64,000 nucleotides of DNA from assembly GCA_033816765.1 (NCBI GenBank), contig CM066292.1:62001-126000 (forward strand). Direction: 5' to 3'. The DNA is from Nothopassalora personata (lineage: Eukaryota > Ascomycota > Dothideomycetes > Mycosphaerellales > Mycosphaerellaceae). Below are positions 51,573 to 61,899 of the stretch, in pieces. Position numbers and translations under genes: made by a program. The notes beneath the pieces are model-generated. The model had not been told where the DNA came from, searched no databases, and was given only the letters and a program-made list of their open reading frames with translations. The first letter of the stretch is position 1, and each line of letters starts with the position of its first letter.

Positions 51573-54521
51573 ATGGATACTGACGGTAACAACACTGACC
51601 TCACTGGACTCGAAATACCGCTGGCGCAGCAGTCTGTCGCCACTCCGAGCCAGCAACAACAGCAGACCGAGTCGGCTGCTACCCGAAAGACCAAGAAGCC
51701 TGCTGTATCAACTCGCGGCTTTAGCAACATGGTCGGCCGTAACAACAACGGCACCCCTGGTGTCTCCAAACTTCAAGGCAAGGACGACTACTCGAGATGG
51801 GCTGATATGTTACAGTCAGTCCTGCGAGGTGACCTGCTATGGGGGTTTGTCGACAAGACTGCCCTCAAGCCGAAGCCCACGAAGCGCAAGAATGAGGAAG
51901 ACTATGAACTCGAAGAGCGTATCGAGGCATGGGAGGCAAAGAAGTATCAAGCCCGCGCCCTCATTATTGCTAACTGCAGTCAGTCTATTGCAGACAACTG
52001 CAAAGCCTACCAACAACCGGAAGACCTATGGGACCATCTGAAGTCCACATACGGTCAAACTGGCAAGTCCGAAGAGTACTCGTTGTACCTGGACTTCGAG
52101 TCACACACATATGGTGGCTCCAACCTTGACAAGTTCTGCCAGCAATATCAGTCGAAGCTGGCCAACCTCAAGAACACCGAGTTAGCCATATCAAAGGCTC
52201 AAGCTCTCTTCCGCTTCCTGTATCAGATCTCACCATACTTCCCAACATTCGCGTCCTCAAAGCGTGAACAGATGAGGCAGCTTACTGGAAAGATCGAGGA
52301 CAGTACCACTATCACACTCGACAAGGTGATCAGTGATCTGCTTGATGAGGCGACTGCGCAACAGTCCGAGTCAGCCAATCTCGCAGTGAAGCAACAAAAC
52401 AACGCCAACCCTGCCAACCCACAGGGCAACGGCAACACCCCTCGCGGCGGCGGCGCACCACGTGGTAACGGACGCGGCGGACGAGGAGGTCGTGGAGGCC
52501 GCGGCAACGGCAACGGCGCTCGTGGTGGTAATCAGAATGGTGGTGGCAACAACAACCAACAGCAGAAGCCTCAATACGACCCCTGCAGTGGTTGTGGCAT
52601 GACCACTCACCAACCAGCTGGTTGCTGGAACCTACACCCTGAGCTTGCACCTGCTACCTGGAAGAAGAAGCAGCAGGGCAATCAACAACAGCGTCAGCAA
52701 GTCAACAACACCACTGACGCACAGCACACTGAGACCGCACAGTTTGCGGCTCACGGCGCTACCAACTTCGAGGACTTGATGACTCCATTCAACGGCTCTC
52801 ACAGCATGTATATGACTGTGGGCCAGGACGACATCATTCAAGACACCTCAGCGCTGCTTGCAGCGAAGAGCAACACCGACTGGGTTGTGGACTCTGGCTG
52901 CACTTCTCACATGACAAACAAGCTGAGCAATATGATGGACTACCGGCCCTGCACTGTTCTTATCAAGACAGGCAGTGGCACCATCACTGCTACAGCTTGT
53001 GGCATCGTCCAACTGGATCTGTATGGATGCGGCATCACTGGCTTCTCACAGGTGTTGTACGTACCAGGCCTTGCAGCCAATCTGATTTCGACAGAGGCTC
53101 TTCGCCGCAAGGGTGTCTATTATCGCAACGACGAGCAGATCCTATTCACAAAGGGGACTGCTGCGCGTACGGTGGCACACTGCTACACCCACAATGGACT
53201 GCCATTCTTGAAGATGAAGGACTCAGCGACAGCCCTCACTTCGTCCAAGGTCGAGCCATCGACAGCTGCTACAGGAGACCTGTGGCACCGCCGACTTGGA
53301 CACATCCACAGCCGCAAGTTGCTGCAGCTTCACAACGACAAGCGCATCACCATTGTTGGCAACAGTGATAGCGACCTCAGCAAGCACCCACGCGAGTGCA
53401 TCCCCTGTCGTAAGGGGATGGGTCACAAGGTCTACAACCGCATTCCGATGGTGCGGCCAACAACACCATACTATATTGTTGCTGTGGATGTTGTCACGGT
53501 CCGCAACCTTGGCATTGGCAAGGAGCGTTACTTCACGCTATTCACCTGCCTGGCCAGCCTACAACGCACAGTATTCGCTTCCGCACAGAAGGACGGTGCT
53601 GCGCAGCATATTCGAGTGGTCCACCGTCATGTGAAGACACAATATGGCACAGCAATTGTGATCTTCCGCATAGATGGGGGTGGCGAATATGGAGGACACT
53701 CACTCACGCAGCTCTCACGCGATGAGGGCTTCGCTCTTCAAGTCACAGCACCTCATTCTTCAGAGCAGAATGGTGGTGCGGAAGTCAGCAACCACATCGT
53801 TTGTGTCATGGCACGTAAGCTGCTCATCGACGCTGGCCTTCCACCTAGCCTATGGCCAGAAGCAGTGAAAGCTTCGGTCTATCTTCTTAACTTGACACCA
53901 AGTGCAGCAATCAAGGGCCTGTCACCACTAGAAGTTATCAACGCTTGGCAGGGCACTCAACCAGTGAAGCCTTCCCTGTCACACCTCAAAGCATACGGCT
54001 GCCGCGCCTTCGTGTACGACCATAACGTCGGTCGCGGTGAGAAGTTTGACGCCCGCTCGTTGCAGGGCAAGCTTGTTGGATACGAAAGCCGCACCATCTA
54101 CCGTGCCTATGTTGCTAAGGCGCATAGAGTGTTCAGAACCAAGGACGTTCAATTCATCGAGGGCAACGACCCTATGGCAGCCCAAGACGGTGACTCTGAG
54201 ACTGAGCAAGATCAAGACGACGAGCTCATCACTCGAGAAGACATCTTTCCAGTGGAGCGCAACCGCAAGACAGGACTACGGCGAGCAGGTGCTGAGCGCG
54301 GTGTGACTCCTGGGGGTGGTGATTCTGGGGGTGTTACAGCACCGAAGAACATCACCGTCATCGACCGTCCAGCGGACTCACCACTCGAGCAGTCGGATGA
54401 GGACCTTTCACAGGAAGTAGTGGACTCCTATCAAGCCTGGTTGACACCTATTCTCAGGCCTCTCATTGGACGACAGCAACACTGCGCCAACCGACTCAAC
54501 TCAACGGCGGTTACTTACTGA
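51573..54521 (+). CDS. Element C Gag-protease-integrase polyprotein, RT deleted
   Basis: 982 codons. Order: Gln-rich N-terminus; Copia Gag helical domain about residues 65-270; Gly/Asn/Arg-rich linker with RGG repeats; zinc knuckle C-x2-C-x4-H-x4-C near 337 (CSGCGMTTHQPAGC); protease WVVDSGCTSH near 436; gag-pre-integrase LWHRRLGH with CIPC near 569-615; and integrase core with Asp (VAVDVV), Asp (RIDGGGEYGG) and Glu (NGGAEVSNH) near 640, 698 and 737, followed by the family's KAYGCRAFVY and GKLVGYE segments. A Ser/Asp/Glu-rich linker then ends at residue 982 where RT should begin. A full Copia polyprotein is usually 1300-1500 residues. The product could assemble and integrate only if another element supplies RT. 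Confidence 0.85.
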   Translation: MDTDGNNTDLTGLEIPLAQQSVATPSQQQQQTESAATRKTKKPAVSTRGFSNMVGRNNNGTPGVSKLQGKDDYSRWADMLQSVLRGDLLWGFVDKTALKPKPTKRKNEEDYELEERIEAWEAKKYQARALIIANCSQSIADNCKAYQQPEDLWDHLKSTYGQTGKSEEYSLYLDFESHTYGGSNLDKFCQQYQSKLANLKNTELAISKAQALFRFLYQISPYFPTFASSKREQMRQLTGKIEDSTTITLDKVISDLLDEATAQQSESANLAVKQQNNANPANPQGNGNTPRGGGAPRGNGRGGRGGRGGRGNGNGARGGNQNGGGNNNQQQKPQYDPCSGCGMTTHQPAGCWNLHPELAPATWKKKQQGNQQQRQQVNNTTDAQHTETAQFAAHGATNFEDLMTPFNGSHSMYMTVGQDDIIQDTSALLAAKSNTDWVVDSGCTSHMTNKLSNMMDYRPCTVLIKTGSGTITATACGIVQLDLYGCGITGFSQVLYVPGLAANLISTEALRRKGVYYRNDEQILFTKGTAARTVAHCYTHNGLPFLKMKDSATALTSSKVEPSTAATGDLWHRRLGHIHSRKLLQLHNDKRITIVGNSDSDLSKHPRECIPCRKGMGHKVYNRIPMVRPTTPYYIVAVDVVTVRNLGIGKERYFTLFTCLASLQRTVFASAQKDGAAQHIRVVHRHVKTQYGTAIVIFRIDGGGEYGGHSLTQLSRDEGFALQVTAPHSSEQNGGAEVSNHIVCVMARKLLIDAGLPPSLWPEAVKASVYLLNLTPSAAIKGLSPLEVINAWQGTQPVKPSLSHLKAYGCRAFVYDHNVGRGEKFDARSLQGKLVGYESRTIYRAYVAKAHRVFRTKDVQFIEGNDPMAAQDGDSETEQDQDDELITREDIFPVERNRKTGLRRAGAERGVTPGGGDSGGVTAPKNITVIDRPADSPLEQSDEDLSQEVVDSYQAWLTPILRPLIGRQQHCANRLNSTAVTY

Positions 54522-54727
54522 GGACCGCGGTGTCCGTGCAGCCAATTAGCGCACGAGAAACACCTTCAACATTCAGCAACAGCAGCCGCACTGCTACACC
54601 GGCACTTCCCGCGCAACCAACGGTATGACGACATGGAGGACAGTGACATGGTGAGAGCGAGGGGCGGCATGCTTTCTGTGGGGTGTATACACCTGTTTCA
54701 AGCACCTAGAGCCTCGGCATGGGGGTG
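54522..54727 (+). other. Element C 3' region
   Basis: 206 bp between the stop and the 3' LTR, ending in the GGGGGTG purine run. A short frame may be the last residue of the lost pol C-terminus. Confidence 0.45.
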
Positions 54728-54865
54728 ACTTGATGCTGGCTGGCTGTGTCCCAGCAGTTCTTTGGATGCCAAGCCACTAGCGCGCTTTCTTGCACTTTCT
54801 TATAGCTAGCTGTTCTTCGCATTCTCGTAGATCCTTCTCAATACATCAATCTACTCACATTATCT
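54728..54865 (+). repeat. Element C 3' LTR
   Basis: Identical by eye to 51222-51359. Confidence 0.75.
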
Positions 54866-54870
54866 TCTAG

Positions 54871-55088
54871 CACCGTGGACGGGTGGGTGGTCCTCGCTAC
54901 GTACTTGAGCTTAGATATCTAGTTGGTCCTTCCGTGCTTAGCTGTTCGATGCTTTTGTGTGTTGTGGAATCCTCTAAGCTGTGACGATGTTAGCCAGAGT
55001 CTAATATGGTCTCGCGTATGAGTGAAAGCATACCTTATTAGTTATCTGCCGGGTACGATAGGATTAATCTATCTGAAGAAATTGAAAG
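54871..55088 (+). other. Spacer between element C and MITE
   Basis: Normal composition, no gene seen. Confidence 0.4.
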
Positions 55089-55650
55089 CGGTGAATTACT
55101 CCCATGGGGACAATTATGTCCTTTATTACTCCCATGGGGACAATTATGCAAAAATTACTCCTATAGGGACTTACAGGGATGCTAAATTACTGCTATAGGG
55201 ACATATTATAGTAGTCGCTCTTTACACGATTCTTTATATACTACTGTTATTTAATATACTCTACTAGCTTATACGAGTATGTTAGATAATAGTAGTACGT
55301 TTTAATCCTAATAACTCGTAGCTCGTAGCTTATATAAGTTACGAGTAGCTAAAGAGTAGCTCGGGGAGCAAGGACGACATAATAAGTAAGATAGGGCTTG
55401 TCTAAGATATATAATACGGACATATAGGCGAGAGCCGACATTCGGAGTAACATTAATATACTATAGTGTATTTAGCATCTATAGAAATAATAGTTAACTA
55501 TGTTATAGGTGCAAAAAATGAAGATTACTATAATGTGTCCCTATAGTAGTAATTTAGCATCCCTATAAGTCCCTATAGGAGTAATTTTTGTATCATTGTC
55601 CCTATAGGAGTAATAAAGGACATAATTGTCCCTATAGGAGTAATTTACTA
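55089..55650. mobile_element. Mutator-like MITE with long terminal inverted repeats
   Basis: Arms 55089-55215 and 55522-55650 are inverted copies of about 127 bp, differing mainly by transitions. Each holds four inverted or direct units of ATTACTCC-(C/T)AT-(A/G)GGGAC. AAATTGAAAG occurs immediately outside both ends (55079-55088 and 55651-55660), giving a 9-10-bp target duplication typical of Mutator-like elements. The roughly 300-bp interior is AT-rich with no ORF. Confidence 0.75.
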
Positions 55651-55660
55651 AAATTGAAAG

Positions 55661-58649
55661 TTTTCCACGACGATATAGTTAGAATCTTTTATGTTATAAC
55701 GCCTTATACGATTATAGTAGTACATTTACTACTAATATTAATAGACGTTATAACAACTAAGTAGCTAATACTAATACGGTTCCGTAAGATAGCTTCCTAC
55801 GCGAGGACTCCTAGAGCCGTATATAGAAGCCTCGTATACATTCTAACACCTAGTCTCCGTAATAGTTAATTAGTCTAATAGTTGCCTTAGCGCGGAGTTA
55901 AGGGTTAAGATATACGGATAAGTTAGCTAACTAATTAAGCTACTAGTGTTAACTAGTTAACTAATTATAAGCTTAATTACATAATTAAAGAACTATCTAG
56001 TATGTAAGTAGCTATCTTATTATAACTACTACTATGGTGTTCTAGGCCTAATTGTAGGTAATATAGCTATACCCTTAACGTAGCTATCGTTATTATAAAA
56101 TATACTCGTAGTAAGTAAGGTCTATATTACATTTATTAGTAACACTCGTTAGGTACGAGCTTTTCCTATGGAGATTACTTTAGTATAGAAGCATCGAAAG
56201 TAGGAAAATGAGGGCGGTAGCTATAAATTTAGCTAGGTATTATTCGCCCGCCGCTTTAGGGACGTTTCGATAGAGTTACCGTAATAGAAAGTTAGATAGG
56301 GGACACTAGAAGGATCGTAGACTAATAGTCTTAACCTTACGTAGACCCGTATTATAAGTAAGATAGTAGATAATAATAGTAAGACAGTTTTAACAAGGCG
56401 TACGGTATATATAGTAGCGTCTTACGCACAAGTATTAGTTTAATAGTAATAGGTATATTATACTTTTAGCCTAGCTCTATAAGTAACAGTAGTAGAGATA
56501 GTTATAACTTCTATAGTATAGTCTTTCTAGTCGATTAGTATAAACCGTACTCTATACGTAGTGTCGTAACCTTCTATATAGTTTATAGAGAGATGCGAGT
56601 AATACTAATCGTATAATGCTATACTTAAAGTAAATAGGTTATAGGTCCGTACCCGTACATAAGCTAGTTATATATAGCTATCTTTCTTCCTTTATAGATA
56701 ATAATTAAGACATAGCTATAGCTAGTAAGCTCCCGTAGGTTAACTCCGCTCGAGTAGGGGTTTAAAGCCTAGTAGAAGCTATAATACTACGTTCTAGACT
56801 TCTCGGGTTGCTTTGCGTTCTACCGTAATAAGATCTTATAGTAAGTATCCCGAGATTACGAGTCCGCTATAGGTAGTAGATACGCGTAGTTTATAATCCT
56901 AAACCCTATTAAAAGAGGTGCGAGTAATAATAATCGTGTAATACTACAACTAGTAATCTCCTATAAGTTAACTCCGCTCGAATAGGGGGTTACAACCTAG
57001 TAGAGCTATAGTAGTACGCCCTAGGCTTCTCGAGCTATTTTACGTATAGCTATAGTAAGATCCTATAGCGATTATTCTAAGATCACGAGTTTACTATAGG
57101 TAGTAGTTATAGGTGCTTACTAAGCTCGTTTAAGTATAGATATACGTTCCTTAGCTATAGCGTATATCCGTAGAATACATCGCTCGTTTTTATTAATATA
57201 TTCGTGCTATAAGAGGATACCGCTACTATAGCGGTCGGGTAAATTAGAAAGACTAGTTTATTAACGGTAACGACGTATAGTAGTACCTATTACCGTTTAA
57301 TCGAATGTACGAGAGCGGATAGATTTTACTAGGGTTCTATAATTATATTAATTTCTATCTTTATAGCTCTCTAGCCTTCGCTTTTAGCTTACGTTTAATA
57401 GAACTTCTCTTTAGGAGACTATATATCTACCTTCGAAATATCTTATCCTAAGGCAATTAAGGTCTAGTCCTCTCGTCGCTAGCCGTAGTAGTCGTACTAT
57501 ATTTGTCCTTATAGTTAAATACCGCCTCTTCTCTCTTCGCGAACAACGCTTCGGGACTCGTAAGTCTTATACCGTTACCGTACGGCTTATAGTCTATTTA
57601 GTCTTTAAGGGTGCTTCTCGGGTCGGGTTAATTAACTACCGAGGAGTAATAGCAATAGCTATAGACTTAGTCACTATTAATAGATACTATAGTAAAGACT
57701 AAATGTTATTATATAGTTTACGGACATAGTAGTTAATAGATTCTTAATGCTATGTTTAGACGTTAGTAGGCGGCTATAGTCGTATATAAGTAGCGTTATT
57801 TCTAGGTCAGGCAACTTACTCTATAAATCTATAACGTAATATTAAGAACATTCTTTAGATACGGTAGAAGAATCGTTACGTAATAAGCTAAGCTACTAGA
57901 ATCTATAGTAGCTAAGTATCTATATATAGCCGTTTTCGTACTCGGAGGGTTTACCCTCGTATACTATACCTATAGACGGTAGTGTACTAGTAATCTAGCG
58001 TACTATATACATGTAGGGAGTTCGTTAGTTTAGTGTTCTAAGTCTATGCCTACTAGTTATATTATAATGGCGCCGTTAATTAGAATACGTAGATATATAT
58101 AATAATACGTAGTAGCTTACGGGGCTAGAGGTTATACTACTACTCTTAAGAAACTACGAGGTATGTTATATTATCTTCTTCGTACTTTCTACTTTAGAGA
58201 AGTTTAGTAGCTAGTGTAGCGTTTTCCTAAGACTCCTAGAACCGGGACGTATAACTCGTAGGTCCTACTTAATAGCTAGTCCCTCTACATAACTAACTAT
58301 ATTAAGGTCCGTACCTATAGCGCGAGGATAGTGCTTTGCTAATCTTAGTACGTACGGTAAAGTGTAAAGAAACTAGTTACTACTACTACTAGGTTACTAG
58401 ATTATGTCGTATACTACCTCTACTCCTAGTATCGTAGATAGCCTAGGCCTTTTACTAGAATAGTAGAATAGAAAGAATGTAAGTAGAATAAATAATCCTA
58501 TTCGTATATAGCGCCGAGGTACTAGCGATCCTAAATGAATATAGAAGATAGTACGGGCTAAATGTTATCGTTCTACGTAGCCTCGGGATCGACTATACTA
58601 TAACGTCTATATACTTCTATAGATTACCTTTAATACTTATAACCCTCGT
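55661..58649 (+). other. RIP-mutated AT/TpA-rich tract
   Basis: Strong TpA and TAG/CTA enrichment. Two related stretches at about 56740-56900 and 56960-57100 share ACTCCGCTCGA(A/G)TAGGGG and following sequence, a local duplication. Minus-strand readable frames extend into this tract from the right to perhaps 57300, but I could not identify the product. Confidence 0.4.
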
Positions 58650-60130
58650 CGATTACTCCCCTACTATAGTATATATCGAGTTATATAACCTAGGTTAAGT
58701 AACGAAGCTATAGCGAGCTATATCCTTAATTAAAAGGGTGTCCTACTAGCGGCCCTAGGTCCCTTCTCGTAGAAACATAAAAAGTATGTCGTTTACTATA
58801 GGCTAGTATAGGGCTATACTAGTAACCTAGGCAACCTAGGCGACCTATAAGCTTCTCGCATTTAGTTATACTCCTCTATAAGTAGTTGCTAAGCGGAATC
58901 TAACGAAGGCTTTATAGGTCGATAATAGTCCTTTAATTAGATTATAGCGACTTGAAGTAACGCTACTACGCTTATTTCCCTTACTATAATACTACGATAC
59001 TTAACCTCGGAACCTTATTATAATAATCTCCTATAGAGCCTCTTCTTCCCGACTTATAGTATTAGACCGAAGGCATTCGGGCGCTTTATTTATATATTTA
59101 AAGGGGATGCTACTAATTAAATCCTTCCGGAAGGGCAAGTTAGTAGTCTTAAGTAAGCTAGGAATCTTATAAGTACTAACTCTATCGACGTACGCTAGAC
59201 GATATACTAGGCATTCGCCGCGTACTCTATCTATCTCCTAGTTACTAGGGTCTTAGTATTAAGATCGTGTTATCTAATTAGTACTTAGAGAGTAGTTAGC
59301 TTTAGTCGCTCTACGGCGTACTCTTCTAGTAAAATGTCGTATACGGAAGCAGTTCTCGCTTTAGTAGGTCTAGCGGCTCCTATATTATCTATACGCTCGT
59401 TACTAATCGATACTACGTACTATAGTTAGTAAATATAATAGGTAACGCTCTGTCGCAGTCTCGCGGCTAGAGGTCTATTGTTTAGGACTATTACGGTATA
59501 CGTTAAAAGCTAGGCAATGTTAAGCCTACTAGCTAGATTATTACTTTAGCTTTTATGTCTTTCTAGCGAGGCTAGGATACGTATAGTACTATTAATAAAT
59601 AGCTAGAGGGAGTTACTAGAATAAATAATACTAGTTCGAGTAAGTAAATGCCTTTCTTATACCTTAATACGCTTCGTTACTAGTACTAAAGGTAACGCTT
59701 TAACGAATAGTATACATGTCCTATATATTTGTAGTCTCCTCTATAGTCCTAATCTTAGCGTTACTATCTAAGGTATCGGTATCCTTAGAGAGTCTACTTC
59801 TTTGCTAGAGTTACTACTATTAGTAGCGTAGCACATTTCTTAATCCTAATAAGCTTTACCTTTAGTAGAGACGTTATCTACTTAAACGTTCTCTTTACGT
59901 CGGATACCGTACCCGCGGCTATGTCGGCCTTCTTTATATTACTAATAGATATTAGATTAATGTCCTCTATTAGGTCGATGTTATTTAGACTTATAGACCT
60001 CCTCTTTAGTAGCTCTTTCGGTATCTATAGACGTAACTAGCAGTCCTCTTAATCCTTCTTAGTACCTACCTTTAGGAAAAGCTTAACGCCTACCTTATTA
60101 AGGTCGGTGTACTATATAATTACTTCTAGT
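58650..60130 (-). pseudogene. Unidentified RIP-mutated protein-coding gene
   Basis: On the minus strand, 60120-59760 and 59240-58650 read as continuous protein if TAG (and rare TAA) is ignored; the two stretches are in different frames, so indels or introns lie between. Composition is normal for protein (charged helices such as LLKRRSISLNN; IPFKYINKAPECL). No RT, integrase, helicase, transposase or recombinase signature was recognised. It could be the coding region of a large DNA element whose other parts fill 55.7-61.2 kb. A TAG-tolerant homology search would decide. Confidence 0.35.
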
Positions 60131-61289
60131 ACCATTAGTATAGAAGACCGGCTACCCTAAGGAAATTCTACTACTAATGTTAGAACGCTAACTCCGATAG
60201 TATATACTATAGTAACCAGCTCTAATTATTCTAACTAATAAATTTAAGGCTATAAATAATATAGTATTAGTAGTACTATATCTCTACTAGGGCTGGTAGG
60301 AGCCTCTAATACTATCTTATAGTTCTAACCCCTTAGCTAATCTCTATTAACTATATTAAATGTTAGAATTTGTTTTCCTATTACTACTAGTCGTTGTCTT
60401 CGGGCTTGTCTCCGGGCCTCGATCGGAAACCTATATCATATTACTCGATGCTCGGCGGTATACTCTCTTAAGTATCTTACGGCTACGTCTATACTATAGA
60501 CTCTCTAGTACCCTAGGTACGTCTTCTATAGCTATAGCCTACTTATAATGTATAGCTTCCCTCTCTAGGCCTTTCTGTATCGCCTTATCCCCTAGCGCGT
60601 ACACATTCTTTACTATATATATAACCTACCGACGGTAAGGCTAATTAATAACTTACTAACTGCGGATTTAAGTAGACTAGTAAGTACATATTACTAGCTT
60701 TACTTAATGCTTCGGTATACCCGTAGTTATAATAGCTTAATAATAACAATGTTCTCGTAAAGACAGTATGCCTAATATAGGCGCTATAAATACTATAATA
60801 ATAGCATTATTAGGAGAGGAAGAGCTATATATAGCTCGAACGCTAATCTTAAGAGATTTACCGCGGGATTACCTACTAAGCCGTTACTTCTCTAAGACTT
60901 CCCTACACTTTCCTATACTTCTCTATAATAGTTCCCCGGACTACTTCTAAGGCTCGGGTTAAAAAGCGGCGGGCGTCCTTAGCCTAATTCCTCCTTAGCG
61001 TATCGGCTTACTTCTTATGCCTTATAAGATAGCGTTTCATACGCGTCTTTCGCTTCTTTATAGATGTACTAATGCTTAACGCAAAAAGCATACACTAATA
61101 ACGATATTAATAGGTAGTGTAGTAGTTAAGAAATAGAGGTACGAAGATAGTAGATTAAATTTAGAGAAGTAGAGCTTTACCCGCTAATTTTTCTCTAACC
61201 CTAGTCTTATTCTCTTAGAATAGCTAAACGTCTATAGCAGCGTTATTATATATACGCTAGAAGGCGGGTAACGAGGAAGGAATATAGAT
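60131..61289 (+). other. RIP-mutated tract without assigned gene
   Basis: Short plus frames at 60360-60548 and 60768-60950 are not recognisable. TpA-rich throughout. Confidence 0.35.
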
Positions 61290-61354
61290 AGTAAAATTCT
61301 AATATTAACGCCTACTATAAATAAAGATACCGGCACGCGATAGAGACTCTAATT

Positions 61355-61785
61355 AGCTAGGCCCTGAGTGCTTACTTTATTCCTTATTAAGGATTATATC
61401 CTTACTAAAGATTATTATCCTACTATAGTTTATCGCCCTATAGAAAATTGTAGTCCTACGTAGATAGTATTATTATAAAGGATTATTACTTATATTCTTA
61501 CTAAAGATGTTACCCTTACTAGAAGATTCTTACTCTTACTAAAGATTATTAACCTTATTAGAGATTATACTATTACTATTACTAAAGATTATATTATTAG
61601 TAAGTGTAAGGGGCGGCCCCTGTTTCTTAGTATAGGCTACGCCTATACGTTCGGATTGCTTTCTAACACCTTTTCTTCGGACAGCGTCCGACTTCTCCTT
61701 TATTCTATATTAAACTTATTACATACTTTATAGAACTTTGGTATATACGTCGTTTACCCGTAACATTAAGTTCGATCTATTCGAA
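61355..61785 (+). repeat. Candidate R3 5' LTR with internal repeats
   Basis: CTTACTAAAGATTATTA-like units recur about eight times between 61380 and 61600; GTAACA at about 61760-61765 could be the LTR end. The partner LTR would lie beyond the window, so this is inferred from its place before gag. Confidence 0.35.
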
Positions 61786-61899
61786 TTAGCTAGGCACCTA
61801 CTATTAAAGAGACGGGATACGTAATAACGTCGCCGGGTAGCGAGAACCCTAGGACTAGTGCCCTAAATAAAAGCTTCTAACTTATACTTTAGTAACTAT

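Larger units (their letters stand above)
51217..54870 (+). mobile_element. C: RT-less Ty1/Copia-type LTR element
   Basis: Direct repeats 51222-51359 and 54728-54865 (138 bp) look identical. TCTAG flanks both outer sides (51217-51221 and 54866-54870) as target duplication. GGGGGTG precedes the 3' LTR (polypurine tract) and TGGTTATGACGCC follows the 5' LTR (primer-binding site). The single ORF has Gag, protease and integrase but ends before any RT or RNase H. At 3.65 kb it is about 1.3-1.5 kb shorter than a full Copia element. No RIP scars. Confidence 0.8.

Noticed and set aside
58650..60130. Starship captain (DUF3435) or telomeric RecQ-type helicase
   Set aside because: Considered because both are common in such regions, but I could find no defining motif in the readable stretches.
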